Positions 54,019 to 64,000 of a DNA stretch of 64,000 bases are shown one piece after another (positions within the stretch are counted from its first letter, which is position 1; every line of letters begins with the position of its first letter). The stretch covers positions 2,976,001-3,040,000 of the forward strand of contig NC_085849.1 of the NCBI RefSeq assembly GCF_020906515.1, given 5' to 3'. This DNA comes from Vanrija pseudolonga (lineage: Eukaryota > Basidiomycota > Tremellomycetes > Trichosporonales > Trichosporonaceae). The position numbers were made by a program, and so were the translations under genes. The notes under the pieces were generated by a model. It searched no databases, was not told where the DNA came from, and was given only the letters and a program-made list of their open reading frames with translations.

Positions 54019-54933
54019 TCAGTCATCCCGCCATGCAACCTCTCCACGAGCCCACCGCTCGGCCCAAATAGCCCGCTTGTGATACGTCTTGCGCGCGGCC
54101 TTGAAGTCGGCGATAAACTCGTCCAGTGCACGGTCACGCCCCTGGAAAGCTGTCAGCGCCGAGGTCCGTGCACAGCCAGCTCGCATCCGAGGCCACGCGT
54201 TGCCAGCACGCGCCAGCACGACGACGCATCTGTGCACCGCGCAACACTTTTGCCTCCCACCACCATCCCACTCACCCTCTCTGTTGCGCGCTCCTCGGCC
54301 CCAGGCGCAGGCGAATCGACCCGCGAGCCCGGTCTGCTGCCTACCGTCCCCGTACCCTCAATGAACGCCGTCGCAATCTTCTCGCTCGCGTCATCCTGAG
54401 CCGTGAGACTGTGTCGCAGGCGCATGTGAAGGAAGGACGGTCGCTGACGCTGACATGGGTCAGTTAATGGAGGACAGATCGTTACCCACCTGGTAGAGGT
54501 TGGTTTGCGCCTTGTCAATCTCGGTCCACTGCGCCTTGAGCGCCTCGGCGTGGTTGTATGATTGGGCCGTCGCTTCCCGCAGTGCGACGAGCTCGTCTCT
54601 CAACGCGAGGTTCTGGCCTGCGCGTGGGGTGTCAGTCATCACGCGGTCATTCATGCGCGTGCCAACTCGGCAAAGGGCGCCGGTGTAGCCGGAGCAGCCA
54701 ATGATGGCCCCGGCAGCCAAAGTGGTGGGGATGGGGGGACGGGGAACAGGATACCTACGGGCCACTTCATCATTCTCCCGTCCGAGCCGCTCTACGTCTG
54801 CGGCGAGCTGCTGCACCTCTGGGAGCGAGTATAGGAATGCTTCTGTCAGCTCTGGTGAGCTCAGCAAGTCCTTGAGAAACGCCGGTGGATAGGATGCGAG
54901 GGATGGAAACTGTTGTAGGAGCGGGGTCGCCAT
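54019..54933 (-). CDS. VPS37: VPS37, ESCRT-I subunit
   Basis: Vps37 stabilises ESCRT-I, which sorts ubiquitinated cargo at endosomes. Exons 54759-54933, 54490-54617, 54276-54449 and 54019-54141 give 199 residues. The start LLQQFPSLASYPPAFLKDLL and SPELTEAFLYSLPEVQQL matches the family's modifier-of-rudimentary domain. A coiled coil follows (NLALRDELVALREATAQSYN, LKAQWTEIDKAQTNLYQ). The C-terminal helix reads LDEFIADFKAARKTYHKRAI then WAERW. The first intron is long for this window (141 nt). Frames join at all three introns. Confidence 0.88.
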
Positions 54934-55322
54934 GGTTGGAGAGTGGGTGAAGCGTGGAATATCAAGGGCAAAGTGTTAGTTTGATTAGTGTTAGGTGGCG
55001 ACTGGCCGGGGGATTATTACCCAACCGGCCGGCGATGCGCTTCCGCACTCGGAGACTGCGGCTGGCGGCGCTTGCTTGGCTCTCGTCCTTGACGCCACAC
55101 AGCAATCAATGGTGCTCCATCCAATCCATCCATCACATCTCCCCCCCAACATTTCCATCGCACCTCGGCTAACCGTCCTCTTCTTTCTTGTACTTAACTA
55201 CCTAGCTGAGCCCAACTACACACACACACGAACACCACACCAGAACCCCGCAGCTCCATCGCATTCATGCGGCTATAGGCCTCCACACTTCCCGATTCCG
55301 AAGCCGACGACGACGAACCATC
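54934..55322. other. Divergent promoter between VPS37 and the patatin-type lipase
   Basis: A 389-bp divergent promoter; the last 200 bases are C/A-rich. No gene is seen. Confidence 0.5.
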
Positions 55323-58055
55323 ATGCCCACCACCACGTTCGCTAAACACAACTCCCAAGCCCAGGACGATGACATTCCCGACGGTGTCGACCCAGTCCTC
55401 TGGACCAAAGACTACATCAATGAGGAGTAGGTCATTGTTCCCCCAGCCTCCACGTTGACTCCAAAGGCATCTCGCGGCATTCAAGCACGCGCTCGAGCTA
55501 CCCGACACGTCCGCATTCGATGGGGCCAACACACCCGCAGTCCAAAAGTCACCAGTGTTCTCGCCCGTCGAGGGTGGACCAGAATGGTCCCCAAACATTG
55601 AGAAGCTCACAGCGACGTCCGACTTTGCTGTAAGTGCCCAACGCCCTCCCCATATTTTCCTGTACTGATCGACGTGACCACAGCCTATCCACAGCCGAGT
55701 CAGAAAGTGTGTCCTGAGATGGCGTGTAGTGCTGATCAGTTAGGCGATCCCAGACGGGCCACTCTCTTGGGCTTACCTACCACCTCATCCGGTGGCCCCT
55801 TCTGGTGGGTTGATAGCCGTGCTCATCATCACAATTAACACGCGCCCCAGGGATTCTTATTCCTGATCATCTCGATCGAGTTTGGCCTCTATGTCGGAAC
55901 ACGCCAGATCGTAAACGTGTTCGAATACTTCCTTGCGTGGCGCGGACAGAAGGGTTCGCTCCGGAAGAAGCTGAGAGCAGCGACCACGTACCCAGAATGG
56001 AAGCAGGCGGCCCGGGAGATGGACACGTATCTCGGCTTCGACGAGTGGAAGCAGAGCGAAGACGACTCCTACTTCGACTACAATCTCGTCCGCCGGGTTC
56101 GCCACACCCTCGCCCGGTTCCGCACAAACAAGGACACCCGTGGCCTTATGGACGCCCTGGCGGTGTGCGTTCGACCCAACTTTGCTGGCACAGAGAGCGT
56201 CAAAATGTACTCTGAGACATTCTTCGGCACCAAGCGCGTCATCGAAGCACACGTCAACGAGGTTGCCGAGAGTCTCGACTTTGTACGCCGAGCCACCGAC
56301 GTCTCGTTGGAAGAGAAGCGCGCATTCTTCCGTGCTATCAACAACAATTACGGCTCGAGCGCGCTTTGTCTGTCTGGTGGTGCCTCGTTCGGCTACTACC
56401 ACTTTGGTGTGCTCAAGGCCTTCCTCGACACCGACCTGCTCCCTCGTGTCATCACCGGGACATCTGCTGGTGGATTGATTGCTGCCCTCGCATGCACCCA
56501 CACCGATGCCGAGCTCAAGCAGCTCATTCGCCCCGAGCTCGCTCGCAAGCTCTGCGCCTTTGATGACCCTCCCCTCGCCTCCCTCAAGCGATGGTGGGAC
56601 ACTGGCGCGCGATACTCGGCCTATGACTGGGCTCGCAAGGTGAGTGTGGTGATAGTCTAAGAGTTGTTGTGTGTGTGGCTAACGTTCCAGGCCATGTTCT
56701 TCACCCGTGGTTCCTTGACATTCAAGGAGGCTTACGAGCTCACTGGCCGTGCGCTCAATGTCACTGTCGTTCCTTCCGACCGCCACTCGCCGACAATTCT
56801 CCTCAACCACCTGACCGCCCCTAACTGTATCATCTGGTCGGCCATTATTGCCTCGGCTGCGGTTCCTGGCATCTTGAACCCCGTCGTCCTCATGGCAAAG
56901 GACCGTAACGGGCAGATCCTGCCTCACAATCTTGGCGGCTCGCGCTTCAAGGACGGCAGTCTTCGTGAAGACATTCCCCTCGGCAGCTTGCACACCCAGT
57001 TCAACTGCAACTTCTCGATCGTTTCCCAGACCAACCCCCACATCCACCTCTTCTTCTTTGCCCCTCGCGGATCAGTCGGACGACCTGTCGCTCATCGCAA
57101 GGGCCGTGGATGGCGTGGTGGTTTCATTCTCTCGGCGCTCGAGTCGTACATCAAGCTGGACCTCTCCAAGCACTTCAAGGTCATTCGCGACCTTGATCTC
57201 ATGCCGCAGATACTGCAGAGTGACTGGAGTGGCGTCTTCCTGCAGCGCTTCTCTGGCGACCTTACCATCACGCCTCGTACGACCCTCCGAGACTGGTTCA
57301 ACCTCCTTTCCGACCCAGACGAGCACTACTTCAAGCGCATGCTTGCCGTGTCGCAGCGCACCAGCTGGCCATCTCTCCACATGGTTGAGAACCGCACCAA
57401 GATTGAACGTGCCATCTTCCGTGGACGCGCCGAAGTCCGACTCGCCCTACACCGTGACCGGCCCACGACCGACCGCAACGAGGCCTCCCGCACCAACTCC
57501 CTCGCTGCTCCTGTGCCGATCGAGTCGGACGCCGACGCCGCCATTGCGTTCCGCGCACGTCGCCACCGTGCTGAGCTCACTCCCGAGGCTGCCTCGGCGC
57601 TTCGGCGCCGCCGGGGCTTGCGGCGTGGAGAGTTTCCAGACCATCTGGCCCCTCCCACCAACAACACGTTGCACGCCACCCCACCACCATCCGAGCCGCA
57701 GCCCCCGTCTCCCACGATACCCCGCACCTTTTCCACTACCATTGGCGATACATTTCGCAACATGCGTACGCCATCCATCTCGGGCTTTTCCTCATCACTC
57801 CGTAATCGCTACCCTGACCACACGACACCTAACACGCGTTCCAGTTCCCGCCTCGGCATTGCCCGCTGGTTTAGCACCACAGGCTCCGACTCTGACGACG
57901 AAGAGGACGATGTCAACGCTCCCTCCCCCATCCCAAACTTTGAGCTCGACACATACGACGGCGATGACATCTTTGTCAGCAGCAGTGCCGACGAAGGTGT
58001 GCCCTCGTCGGACACTGCTCCGGGGTCAGACGAGGCGCACCAGGATGCGGCTTAA
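55323..58055 (+). CDS. Patatin-type triacylglycerol lipase / phospholipase (TGL3/4/5-SDP1 family)
   Basis: Lipid-droplet lipase family that mobilises storage fat. Exons 55323-55426, 55467-55629, 55684-55708, 55744-55808, 55851-56639 and 56691-58055 give 836 residues. A hydrophobic segment (GFLFLIISIEFGLYVGTRQI) and the DUF3336 region precede the patatin core. The oxyanion motif is GGASFGYYHFG, the nucleophile Ser lies in GTSAGG (about residue 324) and the catalytic Asp in FKDGSLREDIP (about 470). The C-terminus is a long Arg/Ser/Pro-rich then acidic tail, probably phosphorylated. Exons 3 and 4 (25 and 65 nt) are the least certain; they restore frame and lead into the hydrophobic segment via PFWWGFLFL. 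Confidence 0.9.
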
Positions 58056-58158
58056 AGCCACCCTGTCGCCAATTGTGGAAACGTCTCCCCTGGTAGTTGT
58101 TAGAAGAGTTTCAGCAGCATAGTCACCAGATGTCATTGTAAGGAACATGTATCTATAT

Positions 58159-59236
58159 TTACAAAGTGGGCCTGTTCTCGAGCTCCTCGAGACGCTGGAT
58201 CTGCCTGCGGGGCGTGTCAGTGATGCCGCCTAGTGCCTGACAACTCTTGTCTACTCACGCGTTGCGCCGCGCGCGCCGCCAGCGGGCGAGCTGCGCCTCC
58301 TCATGAACACGGAATCCGAAGATCTTGGACTCGTACGTGTCGGCCTTAAGGGCCGCAGCGGCGGTGCTGACGCCTCCGATGCCGGTTGGCTCGCGGCGCA
58401 GGTCGGCGCGGTCGCCCGACGCCGGCTGGCCCTTGGAGGGGATCATCTGGGGGTAGGCCATGAAGAGCATGTGGGGGAACGTGGTGCCAAAGTATGCGCC
58501 GTCGATCGAGCCGTGGCGGTTCGACTTTGGGCTGTAAATGTCCTCGCAGCGCGGGCAGTAGAGCTTGACGGCCTTCTGGTAGGGGACGTCGGTCAGTCCG
58601 ACGGGTAGCAACGGCTGGCCCGAGCAGTAGACACGGGGGCAGCGCCCAAAGTCGGCTTTGCGGTACTTGTCGAGCTGGGCGTGTGAGCGGGCGAGACTGC
58701 AACCCAACACACTCACCATCTTCTGCAGCCCGCGCGAGGTGACAATGTAGCGCGCGTGGATGAGGCCGTACAGGAAACGTGCCGACGTCTCGACCGCCTC
58801 GCGGGTCTCGTCGTCGAGGTCTTCGTCGTCTGCAAAGCGTCAGCAAGCCGCCGCGCCCTCGACCCGCCCATACGCACCCAGGTTGTCCGTGATGAGGTCG
58901 AGCGCGCGCTGGTACTCCTGCACGACCTCGCTGTTGAGCCCGGTCAGGTTGAACCGGTCGAGGATGTAGTCCTCGTCGACTTCGGAAAAGTATTCCTGCA
59001 GTGTGAGCGGGGTGTGGCCTCGGGCACATCGGGCGTGTTAAACCTGCGCCATGATCGCAGTGACAGACATCACGCGCGGCGTTGGCTGCTTGATACTTAC
59101 ATTTCCCTTGGTCGAGAGGAACCAGGCGATCCAGCTAGTGTCTGTCAGTTTGCGTGCACGCCAAGCAAGCCGCGACACTGCACCGCACTCACGTGTTCGA
59201 GTAGTCGCTCTCTGACCCCGTGGAGAGGTCGTCCAT
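58159..59236 (-). CDS. CKB1: Casein kinase 2 regulatory (beta) subunit
   Basis: CK2 beta dimerises through its zinc finger and targets the catalytic subunits. Six exons (59193-59236, 59101-59134, 58878-58995, 58717-58829, 58259-58674, 58159-58204) give 256 residues. The spliced sequence shows [51 protein letters not shown], and the zinc site [12 protein letters not shown] plus [11 protein letters not shown], with all four Cys present. Next come [20 protein letters not shown] and [10 protein letters not shown]. The first two exons are 44 and 34 nt. The start [13 protein letters not shown] carries the usual acidic N-terminal phosphorylation region. Confidence 0.96.
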
Positions 59237-59471
59237 GGTGGTGGTGTCGCTGAAGACGGGCAGGAAGCAGTGAAGAAGGAGTCAAAGTCGTCGTCGATTG
59301 TGTTGGTGGTGGTGGTGCCCGCATTCAGTGTCTGGGTCGCTCTAACCTGATGGCAAGCGTTGAGATTGATCCCGCTCGTCACCCAACCCCCTCCATCGTC
59401 GGCCAGCACAGACGTCACTATTCCTGCTGGCCCATTTCGTCACTTGCACTCACCCCATCGCACGCATACCC

Positions 59472-61684
59472 ATGGCATCAGCAGCAGCAGCAGTAGCGGG
59501 GCCCTCGCGCCTGCCCCCGCCCTCGACGTCGGGCGACTCGGAGAGCACCGCGGTGCACGCCCACGCCCACCGCGCCGGGCCAGACGTCGGCGTCCTGCGC
59601 GAGCTGGGCAAGCAGGCCCTCGTTGAGGCGCTGAATGATGTGCGTGGTGGCCGCCACTGGATGGGACGAGCAGTGCTGATGCAGACAACAGATACAGGGC
59701 ACCAAGACACTCGTGCTGGACCCCGCGCTCGCGGGGCCTCTGGGCCTCGTCATCGACGTCGCGAGTCTCAAGGTGGGTACGGTGGAGGGAGGCGCCTCGA
59801 GAGGATGAGGGAGGGGAGGAAGGGCCTTGTTCGCTCGCGCAACGCTAATGCGCCCTCGTAGCACCATGGCGTCGACAAAATGTTCTGGCTCGAACCCGGC
59901 CTCCTCACCGTCAACACGCGCAACGTCATCTGGCTGTGCCGGCCCAAGCGGGCGCACATGCGCGTCATCGCCGAGCAGGTGCGCGCCGCCCCGGGGCTGC
60001 AGTACACTGCGCTGCTGGTGCCGCGGGCGACCGAGCTGTGCCGCCGCGTGCTCGAGGACGAGGGGGTTGCGGGGGACATTACCGTGTCGGAGGTGAGGCA
60101 GGGGTTCGAGATGGCGCTGACGCTACAGTTCAAACTCGAGCTCATCCCGATCGAGGACGATGTGCTGTCCATGGAGCTGGAGGATGTGTCGCGGGACGTG
60201 TTCCTTGTAGGTCACCACATTCTCAGGTCCTACCTACTTACACCTCAGCGTGGAGACGAGACGCCCATCTACTACGCCGCCCTGGCGCTCAACACACTCC
60301 AGAGAGCCTTTGGTACCATTCCTCGGGTCATCGCCAAGGGCGATGCGGCCAAGGTGGGTAACACCTAAATGATGAGGACTCACCCGCCAGAAACTCGCCA
60401 CGTTGATGGAGCAGCAACGGCCCGACGTCGACCCGTCCACCGACATCGACAGCATCATCATTCTCGACCGTGCCGTCGACTGGGTCAGCCCGATGTGCAC
60501 CCAGTTGACGTACGAGGGCATGCTCGATGAGTTTATCGGCATCAGTCATGGTAAGCTATTGTTCTCTTCATCGTAGCTCACACCCAGCACACATCGAGGT
60601 GGAGCCAAACCTCCTGGACCCTAACGCCGCGCCAGGCAGCAAGAAGCGCAAGCAGCACCTCGCGGCAAGCGACAAGCTCTTCCACGATATCCGGGACTTG
60701 AACTTTGCTGTTGTTGGCGCTCGCCTGTCCAAACTCGCACGACGGCTCGAGGGCGACTTTGCTGGTGCCAAGAAGCTGGAGAGCGTGTCCCAGATGAAGG
60801 ACTTCACCGGCAAGCTGGGCTCACTCAAGGCCGAGCAGCAGAGCCTGCGATTGCGTGGGTTGAAATCCGCCTTCTTCGCTAACCCGCCAGATACCGCCCT
60901 TACCGAGCGCCTCATGCCCGTCACCCAGACGCCAGATTTCAACAAGGCCCTCGAGGCTCAGCAGAACCTAGTGGCAGGGTACGACCCGCTCGCGCAGCTC
61001 GCCATTATCGAGGACCTCTTGTTGCAGCAGGCACCTCTTTCCTACGTTCTTCGCTCCGCCGTACTCCTCAGCCTGACATCGGGTGGCATCAAGCCCAAGT
61101 CGCTGGAAACGTTCAAGCGCGACTTCCTCCAGACCTACGGTTATCACCACCTGCCTCTCCTCGTTGCTCTGCAGGACCTCGGTCTGTTGGTCAAGGCGCC
61201 AGCCCCAACACCGTTCGCGGCTGCGCGCAAGCCGTTCCGCCTTGTTGTCGACGATGTGGACGACTCGCACCCGGACGACATCTCGTACGTCTACTCTGGC
61301 TACGCCCCACTTTCGATTCGTCTCGTACAGGCCGCGGCGCAGCGTTCCGCGCTCACAGGCGACGCCAAGGGCGACATTGTGCGCTCAGAGGGCAAGCGGC
61401 CGCCGACGGGCTTCAAGGGACTCGAGGCCGCCGTCGCGGCCATCCCCGGCGCCGTGGTCGACAGCAACGAGTCGACACCCCACCGCCAGCCGCGCTCAGA
61501 ATCGCGCCGCACGACACTCGTCTTCTTCCTGGGCGGGTGCACGTACACTGAGATTGCCGCCCTGCGGTTCATGAGCAAGCAGCACGGACGGCGGTTCATG
61601 GTCGCGACGACGGGCATGATCAACGGCACGACACTGTTGAACTCGTTTGGCGACGCCGAGCCTGTCCCACTTCAGCGGAGGTAG
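59472..61684 (+). CDS. VPS33: VPS33, Sec1/Munc18-family subunit of HOPS/CORVET
   Basis: Vps33 chaperones SNARE assembly at vacuole and endosome within HOPS and CORVET. Seven exons (59472-59639, 59698-59772, 59862-60206, 60249-60353, 60391-60550, 60588-60854, 60891-61684) give 637 residues. Family blocks include KTLVLDPALAGPLGLVIDV, HHGVDKMFWLEPG, NVIWLCRPKRAHMRVIAEQV, SIIILDRAVDWVSPMCTQLT then YEGMLDEF, and near the end VVFFLGGCTYTEIAALRF, read here as LVFFLGGCTYTEIAALRF. The C-terminal block ATTGMINGTTLLNSF is typical. All frames join. It is divergent from CK2 beta (235 bp) and convergent with the gamma-tubulin complex gene (58 bp). Confidence 0.95.
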
Positions 61685-61742
61685 TAAAGCAGGACTAATA
61701 ATGCATACTAGACATATGGTAGATACAGCGGGTGGTGTGGCT

Positions 61743-64000
61743 TTATAATGGCCTGGGAGGGAGCACGTCTCTGCCTGCCCTGCCCTCCTGCCAGAGCGTG
61801 AGCACGCCATTAAAGTCGAGGCGGAGGAGGAGCTGCTCAATATGCCGGGCCATGACTGCGTCATCGACCTCTGTCGCGCCGATACCTGTACGCGACGCGT
61901 GCATGATCTGCGTGACGCGGGTGCGCGAGAGCGTCGCGCGGGACAGAGACGCGCGTGTGGTGGACGAGGCCGCCTCGTCCGTGGCAGCGTTGTTGGCAGC
62001 CACGGGCGCCTGCGACTCGAGGAGCATGCGGAAGAAGTCGCCGATGAGGTCGTGCAGTGTCTGGGATGTCAGCTCGGGTGGTTACAAACGCACTCACGTC
62101 GCTGATCTCGTCGACTGCCCGCGTCCGCTCGGCCAGCAGCCCGCCCTGCGTATCGCCCTCTTGCAGCAGCTCGGGCAGCACGTCGCCGCCCCAGCGCTCC
62201 ACGAGCCCCGCGAAACGCTTGCACGTGTCGAGGATGTCGCGGACGAGCACGGCCGAGTCGCGCTCGGCGATGAGCAGCCCTTCGCGGAGGAACGCGAGGT
62301 GGCGCGCGTGCATCTGCCGCAGGGTCAAAAAGTCGAGGTACTGCGCCCCGCGGGCGGGGCTCGCGGACCGCGGCCTCGAGAACGGCGTCACGGAGCCCGG
62401 GCGCGCCGCGGCCGAGCTGGGCCGCTGCGGCGTGGCTGCGCGCGCGTCGGGGGACGCATTTGCCAGCTGCTCGAGCAGGCGGCGGTGCTGCGTCCCCACG
62501 ATATCCGTCATGAAGTGGCCCAGCAGCTGGTCGAGGAAGAAGAGCATCGCGCGGACGGTCGCCCAGGCTGTCCGCGCGAGCGCGGTGCGCGCGGCCCGCT
62601 CGTCGCCGAGGCCGCCCTCGTCGGCGCCGGTCCACACCCGCCGCCGTCTCTGTGCGCCGCTCAGCGCGCTCCAGCAGTCGAGCACGCGCGCGTGCGCGTC
62701 GCGGATCGCGTACAGGTACGCGTGGATATCCGAGTACGCTGCCACGGCGGGCGGGGTCATGAACAGGTCGAGCGGCCACGCGACCGTCGCTGTCAGCGCG
62801 AGCGGGGTGCCTAGCAGCGCCGGCGCGAACAGGCCGCGCACGCTCCCGTCGTCTGGCGTGGGTTTGGAGTTCGGCCGCAGGTGTCCCGCCGGCATCGACC
62901 ACGACAGCGCTTCGAGCGCGCGGTCCGCCTCGGCGTCGGTGCCTACGCTTGCGCGGAGCAGCGCGAGGTCGAGGTCGTACGCGCGGATCACGGACGACGA
63001 GGAGAGCGGGTTGGCGAGCAGCAGGCGGTCGCGGCGCAGTCGCGCAATCTCACGGATGACGTTGAGCGAGAAGTCCGCGTCGCGCGTCAGGAAGTAGTTG
63101 CCGCTGCGGTGAGGTCAGCTATGCCAGGCTACGGCACTCACAAGGACTCGAGCGCCTCAGCCACCTGCGGCCCGGTAAGAATATGCGTCCAGAGCCACTC
63201 GCCGACCTCGGCGCGCGTGCGCTGGACTGCGGCGTCGAGCGCGTCAAACGACGAGGCGAGGACATCTTTCCGCGCCTTCTCAACAAGGCTGCGGGGCAGC
63301 GCCCGCCCCTCGCGCTTGAGCGTCGCGGCGACTCTCCCGACATAGAGGATGCTCTCGCGCGTCGGCGCGCCAACGGACGCGGGCACGAGCGCCAGGTCGA
63401 GCTTGTACAGCCGGTGCGGGGGGTCGGCGCCTGCGTCCAGCCCGATGGCCGGCGCCGACGGCGTAGACGTATCCGCCGCGATGCCGTCCAGGAGGAACAC
63501 GACCAGCCCGGCCTTGAAGTGCGCCCACACGGCATCAAGCAGCGCGCCGAACACGCGCCGCAGCTCCGGGTGCCCCGTCGAGCCGCAGTCGGACAGGTGC
63601 TGCATCAGCTCGCCGGGCGAGTACTGCGGCGCGCGGGCGACGAGCGCGGCCAGCGCGGCCATGGGCGCCTGCCACGCGTCGAACGTCGCGACGAGCAGCG
63701 ACAGGGGTACGAAGGTACTCGCGCCCTCCCCGCGCTGGACGTAGCCGGGATCGGAGGCGAGCACCGCCGCCTCGGTGTGTACGACCAGCTCGTCGTACTC
63801 GCGGAGCACGGCGCGGATCGCGCCGGCCAAAACGGCAGTGTACTGCCCCGGCGCGGTATCGGGCGGGGGCGTCTCCTCACGCTGCTTGCCCTTGCGGCTC
63901 TTGCTTGCCGCCAGGACGCCAGCACGCGCGGCCGCCTGTGTCCCTTCGGCCCAGGAGCGCACCGAACGGTACTGCCCCGCCAGCGTCACGAGCGTGTTGA
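61743..64000 (-). CDS. Gamma-tubulin complex protein, GCP4-like, 5' end cut by window
   Basis: Spc97/Spc98-family protein that nucleates microtubules at the spindle pole body. Visible exons are 63142 to the window end (open at 64000), 62098-63103 and 61743-62060. The N-terminal GRIP1 part has LMQHLSDCGSTGHPELRRVF, then GEWLWTHILTGPQVAEALES. The C-terminal GRIP2 part has NYFLTRDADFSLNVIREIAR, AWPLDLFMTPPAVAAYSDIH, FLDQLLGHFMTDIVG and YLDFLTLRQMHARHLAFLRE then RDILDTCKRFAGLVE. The overall compact size and short tail favour GCP4 over GCP5/6. The N-terminal 30 or so residues lie outside the window. Confidence 0.82.

Noticed and set aside
1-64000. Prokaryotic-style defence islands, CRISPR arrays, toxin or virus-like elements
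   Set aside because: All recognised genes are intron-bearing eukaryotic housekeeping genes. No direct-repeat arrays, integrases, reverse transcriptases, capsid genes or long terminal repeats were seen.

Overview
The window is nuclear DNA of a fungus. Most genes are interrupted by several very short introns (about 33-80 nt, GTRNGT donors, CTRAC branch points almost touching the acceptor). Base composition is GC-rich, and many intergenic gaps are a few hundred bases with pyrimidine-rich leaders. The gene set is eukaryotic housekeeping. A CAP10-family glycosyltransferase, of the type that builds capsule and glycan xylose linkages, together with the intron style suggests a basidiomycetous yeast, most likely Tremellomycetes and perhaps Trichosporonales. 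This placement is an inference from style and gene content; no database was consulted. Most exon models were checked by hand: the spliced lengths divide by three and reading frames join across the introns.

Layout. 1-6.4 kb: CAP10-type transferase (cut by the window start), the pre-rRNA processing factor LAS1, a possible tRNA-headed retroelement copy, and a multi-pass membrane protein. 7.8-15.9 kb: mucin-like membrane protein, NAA40 N-terminal acetyltransferase, an ORC6-like protein, ESCRT-III VPS20 and a GRIP-domain golgin. 16.1-25 kb: copper P-type ATPase CCC2, a 3.7-kb divergent intergenic region and an unknown disordered protein. 25.4-37.3 kb: mitochondrial Lon (PIM1), the membrane AAA extractase MSP1 and a 1,957-residue RIF1 homologue. 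37.4-46 kb: a Mi-2/CHD-type SNF2 protein that stops before its second ATPase lobe, mitochondrial SSB RIM1 in eight exons, a GSKIP-domain protein and the complex I 51-kDa subunit. 46.9-55 kb: an unknown protein, a DUF423/TMEM256 protein, an ING-family PHD protein, an F-box-like protein, a WW-domain protein and ESCRT-I VPS37. 55.3-64 kb: patatin-type lipase, CK2 beta, HOPS/CORVET VPS33 and a gamma-tubulin complex protein (cut by the window end).

Shared themes are mitochondrial maintenance (PIM1, MSP1, RIM1, NDUFV1), endosome/Golgi traffic (VPS20, golgin, VPS37, VPS33) and chromatin or replication (NAA40, ORC6, RIF1, Mi-2-like, ING). Genes occur as divergent or convergent singletons, not operons, so these themes are not evidence of a functional cluster. 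No virus-like element, CRISPR array, rRNA or intact tRNA gene was found, and I see no clearly new multi-gene system. The most unusual items are the helicase-lobe-lacking Mi-2 homologue, the tRNA-headed element, the stereotyped intron acceptor module and the micro-exon structure of RIM1.
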